A stretch of 64,000 nt of DNA from Hypericum androsaemum. Taxonomy: Eukaryota; Streptophyta; Magnoliopsida; Malpighiales; Hypericaceae. Where the stretch lies: contig OZ023190.1 in assembly GCA_963995505.1 (NCBI GenBank), forward strand, positions 13,820,092 to 13,884,091. The letters are read 5' to 3'. Below the pieces are notes generated by a model. The model saw only the letters and a program-made list of their open reading frames with translations. It searched no databases and had not been told where the DNA came from. Shown one piece after another: positions 26,077 through 37,099 of this stretch. Position 1 is the stretch's first letter, and each line of letters starts with the position of its first letter. A program made the translations under genes and the position numbers.

Positions 26077-26996
26077 TGTAGGAGTCCTAAATTTTTTTTG
26101 GTAAAAGTCCCTGTTAGTACCTTGTGATTTCACGTTTTCAAAATTTAGTCAATGTGTTTTAAAATTGAGAATTCAGCTACCTTACACACTTTTTTCTGGG
26201 CAGGTCTAGAGCAGCTGCCCGCCCACGGTCTTGAAACGTCATCATTTTTTACCCACATGGTGGACACATGGCTACTGAGTCCGTTTAGTTGACGATGACG
26301 TAGAATCTGGTAAATTAACAAATAGTCCCTAAATTTTATAACTGAAAATCGAACATGATTCTCTCTCCTGTCTGTCCCTACTACAACTTTTTCTGTTGTC
26401 TTCTCTACTTAACCACCAAAAACCAAGTTCCTTTCTCTTTTCTTCACTAAACCACAAACAACGAAAATCCCAAGTGGGATCATCTTTGACTCCGGGTTGA
26501 CGTTCACCTACATGGAGAATACGAGCGAGTCGAACCCGGAGGCCACTGCGTTGACCGCATCGTCATGGGTGGGGATCGACTCCAATAACTTGTATTCTCT
26601 TTTTATCCTCCACACTTTGAAGGTTTTGTTCCTCCAATTAAGGAAATCCCCTCTTAATAATCAATGTTGATGAAAAGTAGCGTTTGGAGAGAGGGGAGGA
26701 GGGAGGAGAGAATGGGATTTTTGGAAAAAATATAAACAAATTGAGTACTGTTCATGTAATTATTCACGTGACATGTCAGCAGAAATTTATCCTACTCGGT
26801 CGCCACGTGTACGCCACGTCAGGTCAAAAACAACATCATTTCAAGACCATTTGGGCGGGTAGTTGCCCTGGACCTGCCCGGGAAAAAATGTGTAAACTAC
26901 AGGGGTCTAAATTGCCAATTCTAAAAACATGAAATTACAGAGTACTAATAGGGACTTTTTTCTTTTTCTTTTTTGTGGAATGTAGGAGTCCTAAAT
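26077..26996. mobile_element. Long-terminal-inverted-repeat element (Mutator-like, non-autonomous) with a captured fragment
   Basis: The arms at about 26103-26300 and 26760-26962 are imperfect reverse complements. AAAAGTCCCTGTTAGTACC and GGGCAGGTCTAGAGCAGCTG on the left pair with related bases on the right. The block is bracketed by the exact 16-base direct repeat TGTAGGAGTCCTAAAT at 26077 and 26981, although these sit a few to 20 bases outside the arms. No transposase frame is present. The centre (about 26470-26590) is GC-richer and encodes [18 protein letters not shown], which resembles the catalytic DSG region of plant aspartic proteases. Long arms with an unrelated coding-like core suggest a Pack-MULE-like element. 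The exact termini are uncertain. Confidence 0.7.
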
Positions 26997-27092
26997 GACG
27001 TTGTGGAAACTATAAAAAGGTCAGATGGAGAGGAGTAGAGCAGAAGAAAAAATGAAAGCTAGTGAAGTTGGTGATGGCGCTAAACTAGACCT

Positions 27093-27114
27093 AAACCCTA
27101 AACACAAACCCTAA
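27093..27114 (+). promoter_or_regulatory. Paired telo-box motifs
   Basis: AAACCCTA at 27093 and AAACCCTAA at 27106 lie 30-50 bases before the helicase-like start codon. Telo boxes mark promoters of ribosome-biogenesis genes in plants. This fits the RH10-type ancestry of the pseudogene and shows it was copied together with its promoter. Confidence 0.6.
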
Positions 27115-27143
27115 CGGAGGAAAACGAACGCGGTACCCTAATC

Positions 27144-29146
27144 ATGGGAGAAATGGACGGCGAGGAGAGAACTATAACGGAGGAGGAGACGAAAGCGGGA
27201 GGAAAGGAAAAGGAGCCGAAGACGTTCAAGGAGCTAGGGTTATGCGATGAGCTGGTGGACGCTTGCGAGAAGATGGAGTGGTTGACCCCCACCAAAATCC
27301 AAGTCCAAGCCATCCCGCACGCGCTCGACGGCAAGAACCTGATCGCGCTGGCTCAGACCGGCTCTGAAAAGACCGGGGCTTTCGCCCTCCCGATCATCCA
27401 AGATCACAACTTTCCAGTATATTCTTATTCAAGGGGGGCCACGTTTTCGTTATTTGGTTTCTTACTTTTCCTCGTGTTTCGGCTTGATGATCAGGTCTTG
27501 GATGAGGCAGACAGGTTACTTGATGATGAGTTCGAGAAATCAATGGATGAACTTTTAGAAGCTATTCCACGGGATAGGAAAACATACTTATTTTCTGCTA
27601 CAATGATTAAAAAGGTTTGTGATCGTTGTTGCTTTCTCGATCTGGTCTATGCCGATCACGGCTGACATGATTGAGCTTCATTAACTTCTGACTTGATGAG
27701 CTGAGTGGCTGGCATTCATAGAAGTGGTGGATACAGATGTTTTAAACTCATTTGTACATGGTATGCAGTTCTTTTTTTTTTATATTGCTACTTATTCTTT
27801 CTGTTGTTTCTGAAGGTGCGAAAGCTTCAGAGAGCCTGTTTGTGGAATCCCGTGAAGGTACCAGAACAAAGCCCTTAAGCTTGGAGTTCCTTTTGCTTTC
27901 CTTTTGGTGATACTCACTCTTCTGGTTGCTCCAGATAGAAGCAGCATCTAAGTATTCGACTTCTGACAAATTGATTCAGCAATTATGTTTGGTCCCTCCT
28001 GAGCACAAGGTTCCTTCGTTCTCCCTCCATTGTCTCTTAAACAAATGAGTGAGATAATTAGGCCAATGAATAAGATTGTTTGCGTCTCCTCACTGCCAAT
28101 TTTTAAAATTTTGAAAAGATCCTTTGGTCAATTAAATATAAGGTTTCTTGAGGAGGTTATCTACCTCTTTGAGGTCAATCTATGCTGTAATCATATAGAA
28201 AATACGAGGGAGTAAATAAATGATCTGCTGGTAAAGGTGAATGGCACGATCAACTCCTTGCCCATATATGCCTTTTATTTTGCTTCAGTAGGTGCATGTG
28301 CTTGCCAGTGCCTGATCTATCCTGAGACCCCTTAAGGTGTTTGTTTTCATGCTCTCAGGAATGCTACCTTGTTTATATTTTGAGTGAGATGCCTGGTAGT
28401 ACATGCATGGTCTTCACACGAAACATGTGATTCTACCAACCTTTTGGCTAATCTTCTCCAAAATCTTGGTCTGCGGGCCATCCCAATTAATGGTGACATG
28501 ACACAGGTATGGTTTATATCTTTACAAGCTTTTGTTATTCTTCGCTCTTTTTTGTGTTTGCTTCTGTCTTTGCAGTAATCCGGTACTTGCAGGCAAGGAG
28601 ACTTGGTGCTGTGAATAAATTCAAATCTGGAGAGTGCAACATACTTGTATGTACTGATGTGGCGAGCAGAGGGCTCGATTTTAAAGTGGACTTGGTCATT
28701 AATTATGAAGTTCCTTCCAATTCTAAGGTTAGGCTTGCTATTTTGTTTTCATTGTTCTTGTGGATTCTTCACAATCTTGGAAGATTTGTGTCCCTTCGTC
28801 TGATGTTTTATTGGACCACAGGACTATATTCATTGCGTAGGACAAACAGCCCGTGCAGAAAGATCAGGGGTCGCAATCTCGCTCGTCAGTCAGTATGATC
28901 TTGAGTGGTACCTAAAGATAGAGGCGCTACTTGGTGAGCCGAATTGTGCTATATCATATTTTTGGCATATGTTGAAAAGAAAGTGGGTTGTAAATGCTGA
29001 AAAGAAAGATTTTTCTTTTTTCTCCAGGATTTAAGTTACCCGTGTTTCCTGCTCAGGAAGACGAGGCCTTGTTGTTGCTGGAGTGTGTTACCGAAGCCAA
29101 AGGCTTACCCACATGGTATCAACCAGATGAAACCAACATCTTTTGA
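27144..29146 (+). pseudogene. DEAD-box RNA helicase pseudogene (RH10 / DDX47 / Rrp3-like)
   Basis: The N-terminus matches the family up to motif I. Recognisable exons are 27144 to about 27402, 27495-27614, 27816-27857, 27935-28009, 28359-28507, 28591-28728, 28823-28934 and 29028-29146. They preserve VLDEADRLL (motif II), SAT (III), [10 protein letters not shown] (V) and a near-complete C-terminus. Decay is clear. Walker A reads AQTGSEKT instead of AQTGSGKT. The roughly 70 residues between motif I and DEAD (motifs Ia, Ib and TPGR) are absent. One extra A in the motif IV exon (near 28423) shifts the frame. Motif VI reads [13 protein letters not shown], losing the critical Arg and Gly. Introns are retained, so it arose by DNA duplication. 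Its intact parent would be a nucleolar helicase for 18S rRNA processing. Confidence 0.92.
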
Positions 29147-30279
29147 TGATGGGCAATGATTAAAATCTTGTCAAATAACCTCTACTGCAATGCTTTAATT
29201 AACTATATCTTCTGATTATGAGCAATAGTTTTTTGGTTGGATATATAGATTTTTTTAAACAATATTAAGGCGGGATAATCTCATGATTTGTTGGTACTCA
29301 TGCGACCATATTTTATTATAATTTTTTGGGTAGATATTTTATTGTACATTAGTAAAGTCAAAATTCATTCAAATTTTAGTACGTTTAATATTTTCTTAAA
29401 AATGTGTTGTTATCACATTGTAAGAAGTAGAAGATTCTGTGGCTCGTTGTTTGAGAAATGTCTCAATTTTTTTGGCTCAAACTCAAAATTCTAGGATACT
29501 TTTTGGAACTCCAATTCACCCTTCTATCTCCGACCAATCCTTGAGAGTGGTGGATATCTAAATTTCATAGTTTTAAAAATGTGGTCCGACCGGCAGAGTC
29601 GTTTTTCAGGGTTTATACAGCCTCCCGTTGAACCGCCCAAAATTTGGTCTGACAGGATGGTTGGCCCTAATTTTTGACTCAGCCTGTCTGATCCGACCAG
29701 ATTTTATCCAAATCAACAAAAATAAAAATAAAAAAGTTGTATCATGTGCTCGATTTCTTCAAATCAACAAAGAAAAATGGACTTTATATGTTATAAATTG
29801 GTTGATATTTATGAAATGTAGATTTTGAAACTTATATTTTGACTATTTGATCTATATATTATTGAGTAATAGTAAAAAATTATTACAAAAAACTGGTCCG
29901 ATTGATATTCCGATCGGTCAGACCAGATGACTCAGAGGACGGACCAAAATCTGAATCGTACCAAAATTCGTATTTTAAAATTATGATAAATTCTCACAGC
30001 TAAACAAAAAAGACATTTGCAGGGCCATCACAAATATAAAAGAATTTAAAATAGCATCAGTCAAAAATATTAAATTACAATTATGTAGAGACTATAATAA
30101 AAAAAAAGTTTCGGGAAATTGCTCTGACCAAAACCCGGGACCAAAAGAATAAAACTCGTGCATCTCCCACCTTCCCGCCATTCACTTTCAACGGATCTAC
30201 AGTTATTGACACACCACAGAAGAAAAAGGAAAAGGAGAGGTTCTTCTTCAAGGACCAACGAATATACCCTTTTCGAGGA
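29147..30279. other. Intergenic sequence with a possible old transposon remnant
   Basis: AT-rich. GGTCCGACCGGCAGAGTC (near 29583) and GGTCCGATTGATATTCCGATCGGTCAGACC (near 29895) are related and partly inverted, suggesting eroded transposon ends. There is no coding frame of note. Confidence 0.4.
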
Positions 30280-31422
30280 ATGAAGCGAAGACCCTCTTCC
30301 TTCTTCCTTGCCGCAAGACGACTCCTCCTACGTTCTACTACATCCTCAACTCGCGGGATTGGGACGTTTGGTTCGTGTTTTTATACGACCGCCATCTGTT
30401 CGACGATATGCCAAGTCGAAAGCGAGACTTGCTTACGGCCGCCAACCCAAATACAGGACACCTCCGAGCAGGTGTTGAGGAGATGGGGTTGCACCGACGC
30501 TGATATAGACAAGATTTTTGCCCGTGCCCCGTCCTTGAAGAAGGCGAACCTCGACCACCTCCAGTCCAAACTCAGCTTGCTCCAAGGCTTAGGCTTGTCG
30601 TCCACCGACCTCGTCAAGATGATCCACTGTCGCCCGAGGTTGCTACAGCATCGGCTCGACAATTCATTCGACGAGCGGTTGGAGTACTTGATGGAGTTGT
30701 TCGGTTCGGGGCACGTTTTGGCTAAGGCCATTGTGAGGAACCCTTCGCTTTTGACTTACAATTTGGATGATAGTATTAAACCTGCTGTTCGGTTGTATGA
30801 GAAACTGGGTGTCGGCAGGGACGACTTGATCGCTATGCTCTTGTCGCGGCCTACGTTGATTCCCAGGACGTCGTTCGATGAAGAGAAGATTGGGTACATC
30901 CACAAGACCGGCATTGCTAGGACTTCCAAGATGTACAAGTACGTGGTTACCCTGATCGGTGTATCGCGCTTGGAGACTATCAGGGAAAAGGCTGCCATGA
31001 TTGAGAAGTTTGGGTTATCCGAGGAGGAGCTTTGGCCCTTTTTGGGGAAAAACCCTTTTATCTTAACGCTCTCTGTAGATAAAGTTCAGCGGAACATGAC
31101 GTTCATCGTTGCTGTTATGAAGTTGCCAGCCACTGTGATCCTTAGGTGCCCTTTTCTGCTGTTTCATAATCTGGAGGCCGTGCTCAAGCCCCGTTGGCAG
31201 CTCGGGGACAAAATAGACGATCTCGGTCTGCTGCCAAGGATCAAGGGGAATTTGCTAATGACAGCCATGAGAATGAACGAGAAGCGGTTCTTGAAATTCT
31301 ACGTTCTTCGCCATCCAAAGGATGTTGCAGAAGAGTTGTTGGAGTTCTACGAAAAGGTTAAAGGCTTCAGGCGGTTGGCTGAAGCATCAAAGAAAACTTT
31401 GCACATTGGCTTTCCCTTTTAA
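30280..31422 (+). CDS. mTERF family organelle protein
   Basis: A single-exon gene of 380 residues. The first 40-50 residues are rich in Arg, Ser and Thr and poor in acidic residues, like a mitochondrial or chloroplast transit peptide. From about residue 60 onward come repeated helical mTERF modules with Pro at turns. Examples are WGCTDADIDKIFARAPSL, LGLSSTDLVKMIHCRPRLL, AIVRNPSLLTYNL, LLSRPTLIPRT and FGLSEEELWPFLGKNPFIL. The tail ends in a family-typical FLKFYVLRHP block. Plant mTERFs of this intronless group bind organelle nucleic acids and affect transcription or splicing; the target of this one cannot be told. The start at 30280 is the first ATG of the frame, and the coding sequence has no breaks. 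Confidence 0.93.
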   Translation: MKRRPSSFFLAARRLLLRSTTSSTRGIGTFGSCFYTTAICSTICQVESETCLRPPTQIQDTSEQVLRRWGCTDADIDKIFARAPSLKKANLDHLQSKLSLLQGLGLSSTDLVKMIHCRPRLLQHRLDNSFDERLEYLMELFGSGHVLAKAIVRNPSLLTYNLDDSIKPAVRLYEKLGVGRDDLIAMLLSRPTLIPRTSFDEEKIGYIHKTGIARTSKMYKYVVTLIGVSRLETIREKAAMIEKFGLSEEELWPFLGKNPFILTLSVDKVQRNMTFIVAVMKLPATVILRCPFLLFHNLEAVLKPRWQLGDKIDDLGLLPRIKGNLLMTAMRMNEKRFLKFYVLRHPKDVAEELLEFYEKVKGFRRLAEASKKTLHIGFPF

Positions 31423-32070
31423 GCCACTGCCTGCTCCGTAGCGCTCTGCTCGGTCCCTAAAACCCAACACGGGTTCATTCGACATGGTAGTTTTTCAGGT
31501 GCACGCCTACTCTGCCAAAAGCTGATCCGCCGTCGGCTGTGCTAGCTGCATAAATCAAAGCTTCATCCGGGATCCAACCGAACATCTGCCTTCATTTCAT
31601 GTTAATTTCCAGACGGAGGGCTTGCTGCTACAATGGCATCAAATCGGTAATCCGCCACCGGGTGACGTTCTCCGACATTCTGAATGTGTTTTTTCACCGA
31701 TTCAAAGAAACTACAATTCGAGAGATTGAACCGGTTGGAGCTGGTCCTCCCTTTTTCTCTCAGAGTGAATGTATTCTGGGTTGGTTTTGTCGTTACATAT
31801 GTTTACTTTAAGACTAATACAATTATCAGCACATATTTGTTTTACGAAATGCTAATTTTTCAATGTAAAAGTTTAATGGACTTGTATACTATTACCTTGT
31901 AGTTTAAAAGTATTCGAAATGTGTTTTTCTAGTTGACACTCTGCTACTTAAATTAATTTTTTTTTAAAAAAAACCCCAAGTACCATTAAATTAGTGTTTA
32001 AAAAACAAATCTGAAAAAATATTTAAAAAATTAATATCAGCAAAGGCCAAGAAAGGGGGGGGAGAGAGAG
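31423..32070. other. mTERF 3' flank and STR1 promoter
   Basis: The frames at 31599-31811 and 31684-31902 have no recognisable features and probably lie in 3' UTR. A GGGGGGG-GAGAGAGAG leader stretch directly precedes the STR1 start. Confidence 0.5.
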
Positions 32071-35000
32071 ATGGCATCAGGATTGGTATCGAGGGCCCTA
32101 TTGGGTCGCCACGGACTTTTGATCCCTTCGCTTTCCAACAAGCCCCAGCTCCTCAATTTTTCTACTTCTGTGAGTTTCCCCTGTTTTTCTTTTGGGTGGA
32201 ATTGAATTATGATTATCTTATCTTCCCTGCCTTGATGTGATTCTTGGGTTTTAGTGTGTTATGGCTTCTTTCTATGAATAACGTTTGGTGCTTTTCCGAC
32301 AGCTTCACTGGACCAAGTGCAGTGACTCTGTTTGTGGTTCTGTTTGTTGTGCAACCAAATGGGTTTCTGTTTGTTGTGGTTCTACTCTGCATGATCAGGG
32401 TCTTCAGTACATAAGTTTTCTTTCCGAAGGGCAATCTTCCATGTAGTTACCTGGCCACTGGTTCTTGTTGCTCTGCTGTATCCTGGTTGTTCGATGTGGC
32501 AGTCGTTGCTTGCGTTATACCCTGATTCTTAGCCGAGACAGATTTTCTTCTTACTCCCAGAGACGCTTTCGTTTCGGAGCAGACCCCGTCCATATATCCT
32601 GCCGGACCTTTTTGGTTTCTCGGCCTATGGCATCCTCCGTAGCTGGGACGAGAGCTTACTCGACACAATCTGTTTCTGCTAATCAGCCTGTTGTTTCTGT
32701 CGATTGGCTTCATGCTCATCTCAGAGACCCTGATATAAAGGTACGTCGTTTTGGAATTTCTTTCCTTTGTGGCTTGTCAATTTATGACAAGGGAAATCGA
32801 CCATAAGATCCTTTAGCGTGTTATTTCAGCTCTAGTTCAATCAATTGCATGTTACTCATGCTGTTGCAAATCCCTGTTATGAATCCTATTGTTTGCCATC
32901 AATTTCTTATGATCAGGTCTTGGATGCGTCTTGGTATATGCCGGATGAGCAGAGGAACCCCATACAGGAGTATCAGGTATTGACGATGACCTTCTAATCA
33001 ACCTTTTAAACTCAATGTTGTCCAATTCCTTGAACAGTGATCTTGATAAGTACATAAAACATCTGAACCTGTTACTTGTCTTTATGATAGCTGATGCGTT
33101 TTTTGTTCAGTCTACTTGTCAATAGCAATGTTTTTCGTCTGTGGTGGCAATTTCAACGTGGCTTTTAAATCAGTCGTTGAGCTTTGTTTTTATCTAACAG
33201 GTCGCCCACATCCCTGGTGCCCTTTTCTTTGACGTTGATGGCATAGCCGATCGGACTTCAACGGTAAGCTTCCTGCCCATCTTACTCCAATAACTGACAT
33301 GTGTTTTGTGGGTTTCCCCTCTGTTCTAACAAGGGTGTTTGCTATTGTCAGTTACCGCACATGTTGCCCTCAGAGGAAGCTTTTGCTGCTGCTGTTTCAG
33401 CTCTTGGTATCCAGAACAAAGATGACGTGGTTGTTTATGATGGAAAGGGACTTTTTAGTGCAGCTCGAGTTTGGTGGTAGGTTGAGCAGCTCCTCGCATG
33501 TTCGAATCCTTAAAGAACTTTTATGGCAGTCTCGTTATCTAAGTTACCAGCATTCTTATTGCAACTTGAAAGGATGTTTCGAGTCGTCGGGCATGATAAA
33601 GTTTGGGTATTGGATGGAGGCTTGCCAAGATGGCGTGCTTCAGGGTTTGATGTGGAATCAAGTGCTTCTGGTGATGCCATCTTGAAAGCTAGTGCAGCCA
33701 GTGAGGCAATAGAGAAAGTTTATCAGGGCCAGGCAGTAAGTTGACACCATAAATTCTTTGTTTGTAGCCAGTGAACAGCTTACTGACGCTTATTTTCGTC
33801 ATGCATGTACATGTTGCGTACTGTTTACCAACGTATACTTCTTAGTATTTGGCTCTTTTGTTTAATTGGAAACCATGCTTGCTCGTTTTTGATGGTCGAG
33901 CCCATTGCAGGCCATGCTCTACATACGTCTTTTTCATCTATTCCATTTTGGTATCTCTAATTTGACTGTGGCCGGCTTCAACATGCACTGCATTAGATTG
34001 CCATATGAAGTTATCAAAAAATATTTCAGAATAAGTATAGTAGTGTGGTTTTGCATAGTGTTGACGTAGTACTCTCATGGTTTCATCTTCAACTTTGATG
34101 TTGCATAAACTGATAGAAACGAGAGGACCGCATAGGTGCATAATCAGTTTTCTAAGTATCTGTCTCTGGTATACCTTCTTAAAACATCTTCCAATTTTAC
34201 ATACCTGCCTTGAGACGTTGCATTACGATATGTACTACTATTTTATGTTTGTCTTTCGTGCAGGTTGGACCAATCACATTCCAGACGAAGTTCCAGCCTC
34301 ACCTTGTCTGGACCCTGGAGCAGGTTTGTTGACTGCATTACGATATGTACTACTTGATATGGCTTGTTCTCAATTTGTTCTGCACATTCAGTGCTTTTCC
34401 TTGCTTCTTTCTTGTATAACAAGAAGACAGTTAAAAGGCACTTAGCGGGTGTAACATTAGAAGAAAGTTCAATTAAGCAACCAAGCAGGAGTGTATCTGT
34501 TGGAAGAAAATGTCAATGAAAGAAGAATTCTACGAATTCCACCAATCACTGGCACTATCAAAGATACTGCTGCTCTTAATGCCCAAAAGTACCAAATTTC
34601 TCATTAGGCTTAATGTTGTTTCTATCCTGCTGGACTTTATTGTCAACTAGGATACTTGGTTGAACCTCCTAAAAATGCTATGTTTCTTGTCCAAGCGGGA
34701 TACATATTACCAATACTGATGACAGTAATGAAGCTTCAAGGCAATTCAAACTTTTTTTTGGTCATTTTCAGGTTCAGAAAAATGTTGAGGAGAAGAGTCA
34801 CCAGCACATTGATGCCCGTGGAAAGGCCAGGTAGTATTTAAGAACGTAATTTCCATTTGTTGCTCTACTCCTCTTCACCCTCTAGTCCCATTATCTATCT
34901 GTGCCAGTTTTTAATTGCTCAAGTGATCCATTCTACCGCACTTGGATGTTGCAGTCGGAAGATGTCGAAAGAGAATGTTGGACTGATAGACTAACAAGTG

Positions 35001-36516
35001 GTGATAGACTAACAAGTGGTGTTATTACTCTACCTGTGGAAATTCTGTAGTTTACTTTCCACCTTTCTGACAGAAAAGCAGCACCTTCCCAATGGGTTTA
35101 CCGCATCAAGGTTTTAACGAGGCCGGCGGCCGCGAGATTGCGAGTTCTTCTTTTGACATACATCAATAAAAAATTTACTTCTAAAAAGAAAAGAAAAGCG
35201 GCACCAATAATGGCGCAACTTGAGTGGATATTACCTTGTTGTCGTTGTTATTTGGAAATGAAGTTGAAACAAGCTCATGCTATCTTTTCTTGAAGAAAAG
35301 CTTATGCTATTCAACGGTGAAAATCCTTTGCCAAGTGGGTCTGATCAGGGTATGTGCAATTAGGATTGGGCAAATTACCCAACTTGGAAGTATACTTTAG
35401 TAACCATTTTCAGCTTTTTGCACAATGCTAGATTCTTAGGTCAGTTTAGCAGGAAACAAGGTGGCTTGGTAAACTATAGGTATTTGCAGGATTGGGGAAC
35501 TTATTTGTTGCTGTGGGTGGTGTCTGTTGGACTCTTGCAGATTTGAGGGTACTGCACCTGAACCTCGTAAAGGAATAAGAAGTGGTCATGTTCCAGGCAG
35601 CAAGTGCATCCCTTTTGGCCAGGTGCTCCATAGTTATTTCACATAGCATGTGCAACAATTTGGGTACAAGTTGTGTCGCCACAGGACAGGCTTTTCATTC
35701 CGTTCATTGCTTCTTAATTGGATTTTATTGCTTCTGCGCAGATGCTGGATGCTTCGCAGACTCTCTTACCAGTGGATGAGCTCAAGAAACGGTTCGAAGA
35801 AGAAGGTAAGGATATGTTTCCATCTACTACCAAAGATTCCCTTGTTCTCCTTTTCCTTGAGGAAGCCTCCTACAATCATTGTTGTTGCAAATCTTTGGAT
35901 GGAATACATGATTTCCCACAGCACAATTTCCGTTTTTGTCAATGAGCTTGACGGATTTGAAGTGTACGGAGCCATGTGATGTCTCTGCACCAGCTGGATG
36001 AGCCTTATCTCTCTCTCTCTCTCTCTCTCTCAATGTTGGAAGTTCCAATTCAATGAAGTCTAAACTTGTGGATTCTCTTATGTACTTGGGACTTTCTCCT
36101 TCGGTGCATCCCATAATTTTTTTTATACTGAGATCCTGTTCGATGCCTAGTGATCAAACAATTTGCTCATGCAGGCATCTCCTTGGAAAGTCCAATCGTC
36201 ACTTCATGTGGGACGGGTGTAACTGCGTGTATACTTGCCTTGGTATTCATCCTCTTCTTACTGTTTAATTCTGCTTCAGATTCAGATACTAGGAGGAGAC
36301 AATCTAAGCCTGTTCTTTCGCGTAATCTTCTGAAGAGTTGGTAGAAAGTCGAAAGAAAACAAACTAACTTCACTTGTTCTCTGAAAGAGCGGGTCATCTG
36401 ATATGCATAATGCCTCTCAGGGTCTCCATCAGCTGGGGAAACCAGATGTTGCAGTTTACGACGGATCCTGGACCGAATGGGGAACGCATCCCGACACACC
36501 TGTTCAGACCTCTTGA
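32071..36516 (+). CDS. STR1: Mercaptopyruvate/thiosulfate sulfurtransferase 1
   Basis: Twelve exons: 32071-32169, 32561-32740, 32917-32976, 33201-33263, 33352-33476, 33573-33735, 34264-34323, 34772-34830, 35541-35622, 35742-35805, 36175-36242 and 36421-36516. They give 372 residues with all phases matched. The N-terminus is a presumed mitochondrial targeting peptide; an internal Met (MASSVAG) lies near the start of the mature part. Two rhodanese domains follow. The first is structural ([33 protein letters not shown]). The second has the active-site loop SCGTGVTAC, with catalytic Cys near residue 330. The CGTGVT form favours 3-mercaptopyruvate as donor. The enzyme moves sulfur to cyanide or other thiols, and in Arabidopsis it matters for embryo development. 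The gene appears intact. Confidence 0.95.
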
Positions 36517-36861
36517 AAACCGTCGCTGCAGAAATACTGTCAGGGAGCACGGATGAGCGCGATTGCACGGCTCGAGCTTTGTCTAGTTGTACTTTTTGAT
36601 ACCGATGGTACATGATAGAGCTTGTACATTTATGCTTCTGCTTCTCCTTGGAACAAGTTGTACCAAAATCCAACCAAAGTGCGATCTTTTCCAATCAAAA
36701 TTTTCACTTGGTATACATATTGACTTTGGTCCTCTTCTTCCATCTGTTGGCCTAAAAGGTGACACATTTTGCGATTATTTCTTACCATGGGAAAAATGAA
36801 AAAGATGTACTATTTTAAGTGGAGGTGAACATGGTCAACAACTAAAGCTACAAACAAAAAC
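36517..36861. other. STR1 3' flank
   Basis: Probable STR1 3' UTR followed by the start of the patellin promoter. I see no separate feature. Confidence 0.5.
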
Positions 36862-36875
36862 TCGCCACGTGGCGA
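36862..36875. promoter_or_regulatory. Perfect 14-bp palindromic G-box
   Basis: TCGCCACGTGGCGA is its own reverse complement and contains the G-box core CACGTG. It lies 225 bases upstream of the patellin start codon. bZIP and bHLH factors (abscisic acid, light) bind such sites. The flanking symmetry makes it a strong candidate, but binding is inferred. Confidence 0.6.
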
Positions 36876-37099
36876 AGAGGGTCCTTACAAGTTGCCAAGT
36901 TGGACGGGCCTATTCCTGCCCGCCCAAATATGAATGATGGAGAGGAAAGCAAGGAGTAAAAGCGGAGGAGGTAACCTCAAGCTATTTCATTACATGTACA
37001 TCCTCTCTCTTAACATTTCCACCATTTTCTATCTTTTGCTTTACCTTCTGCTAAACAAATCCGTTGTTTTCTCATCTTGCTGCCAACGAGCCCCCCGCC

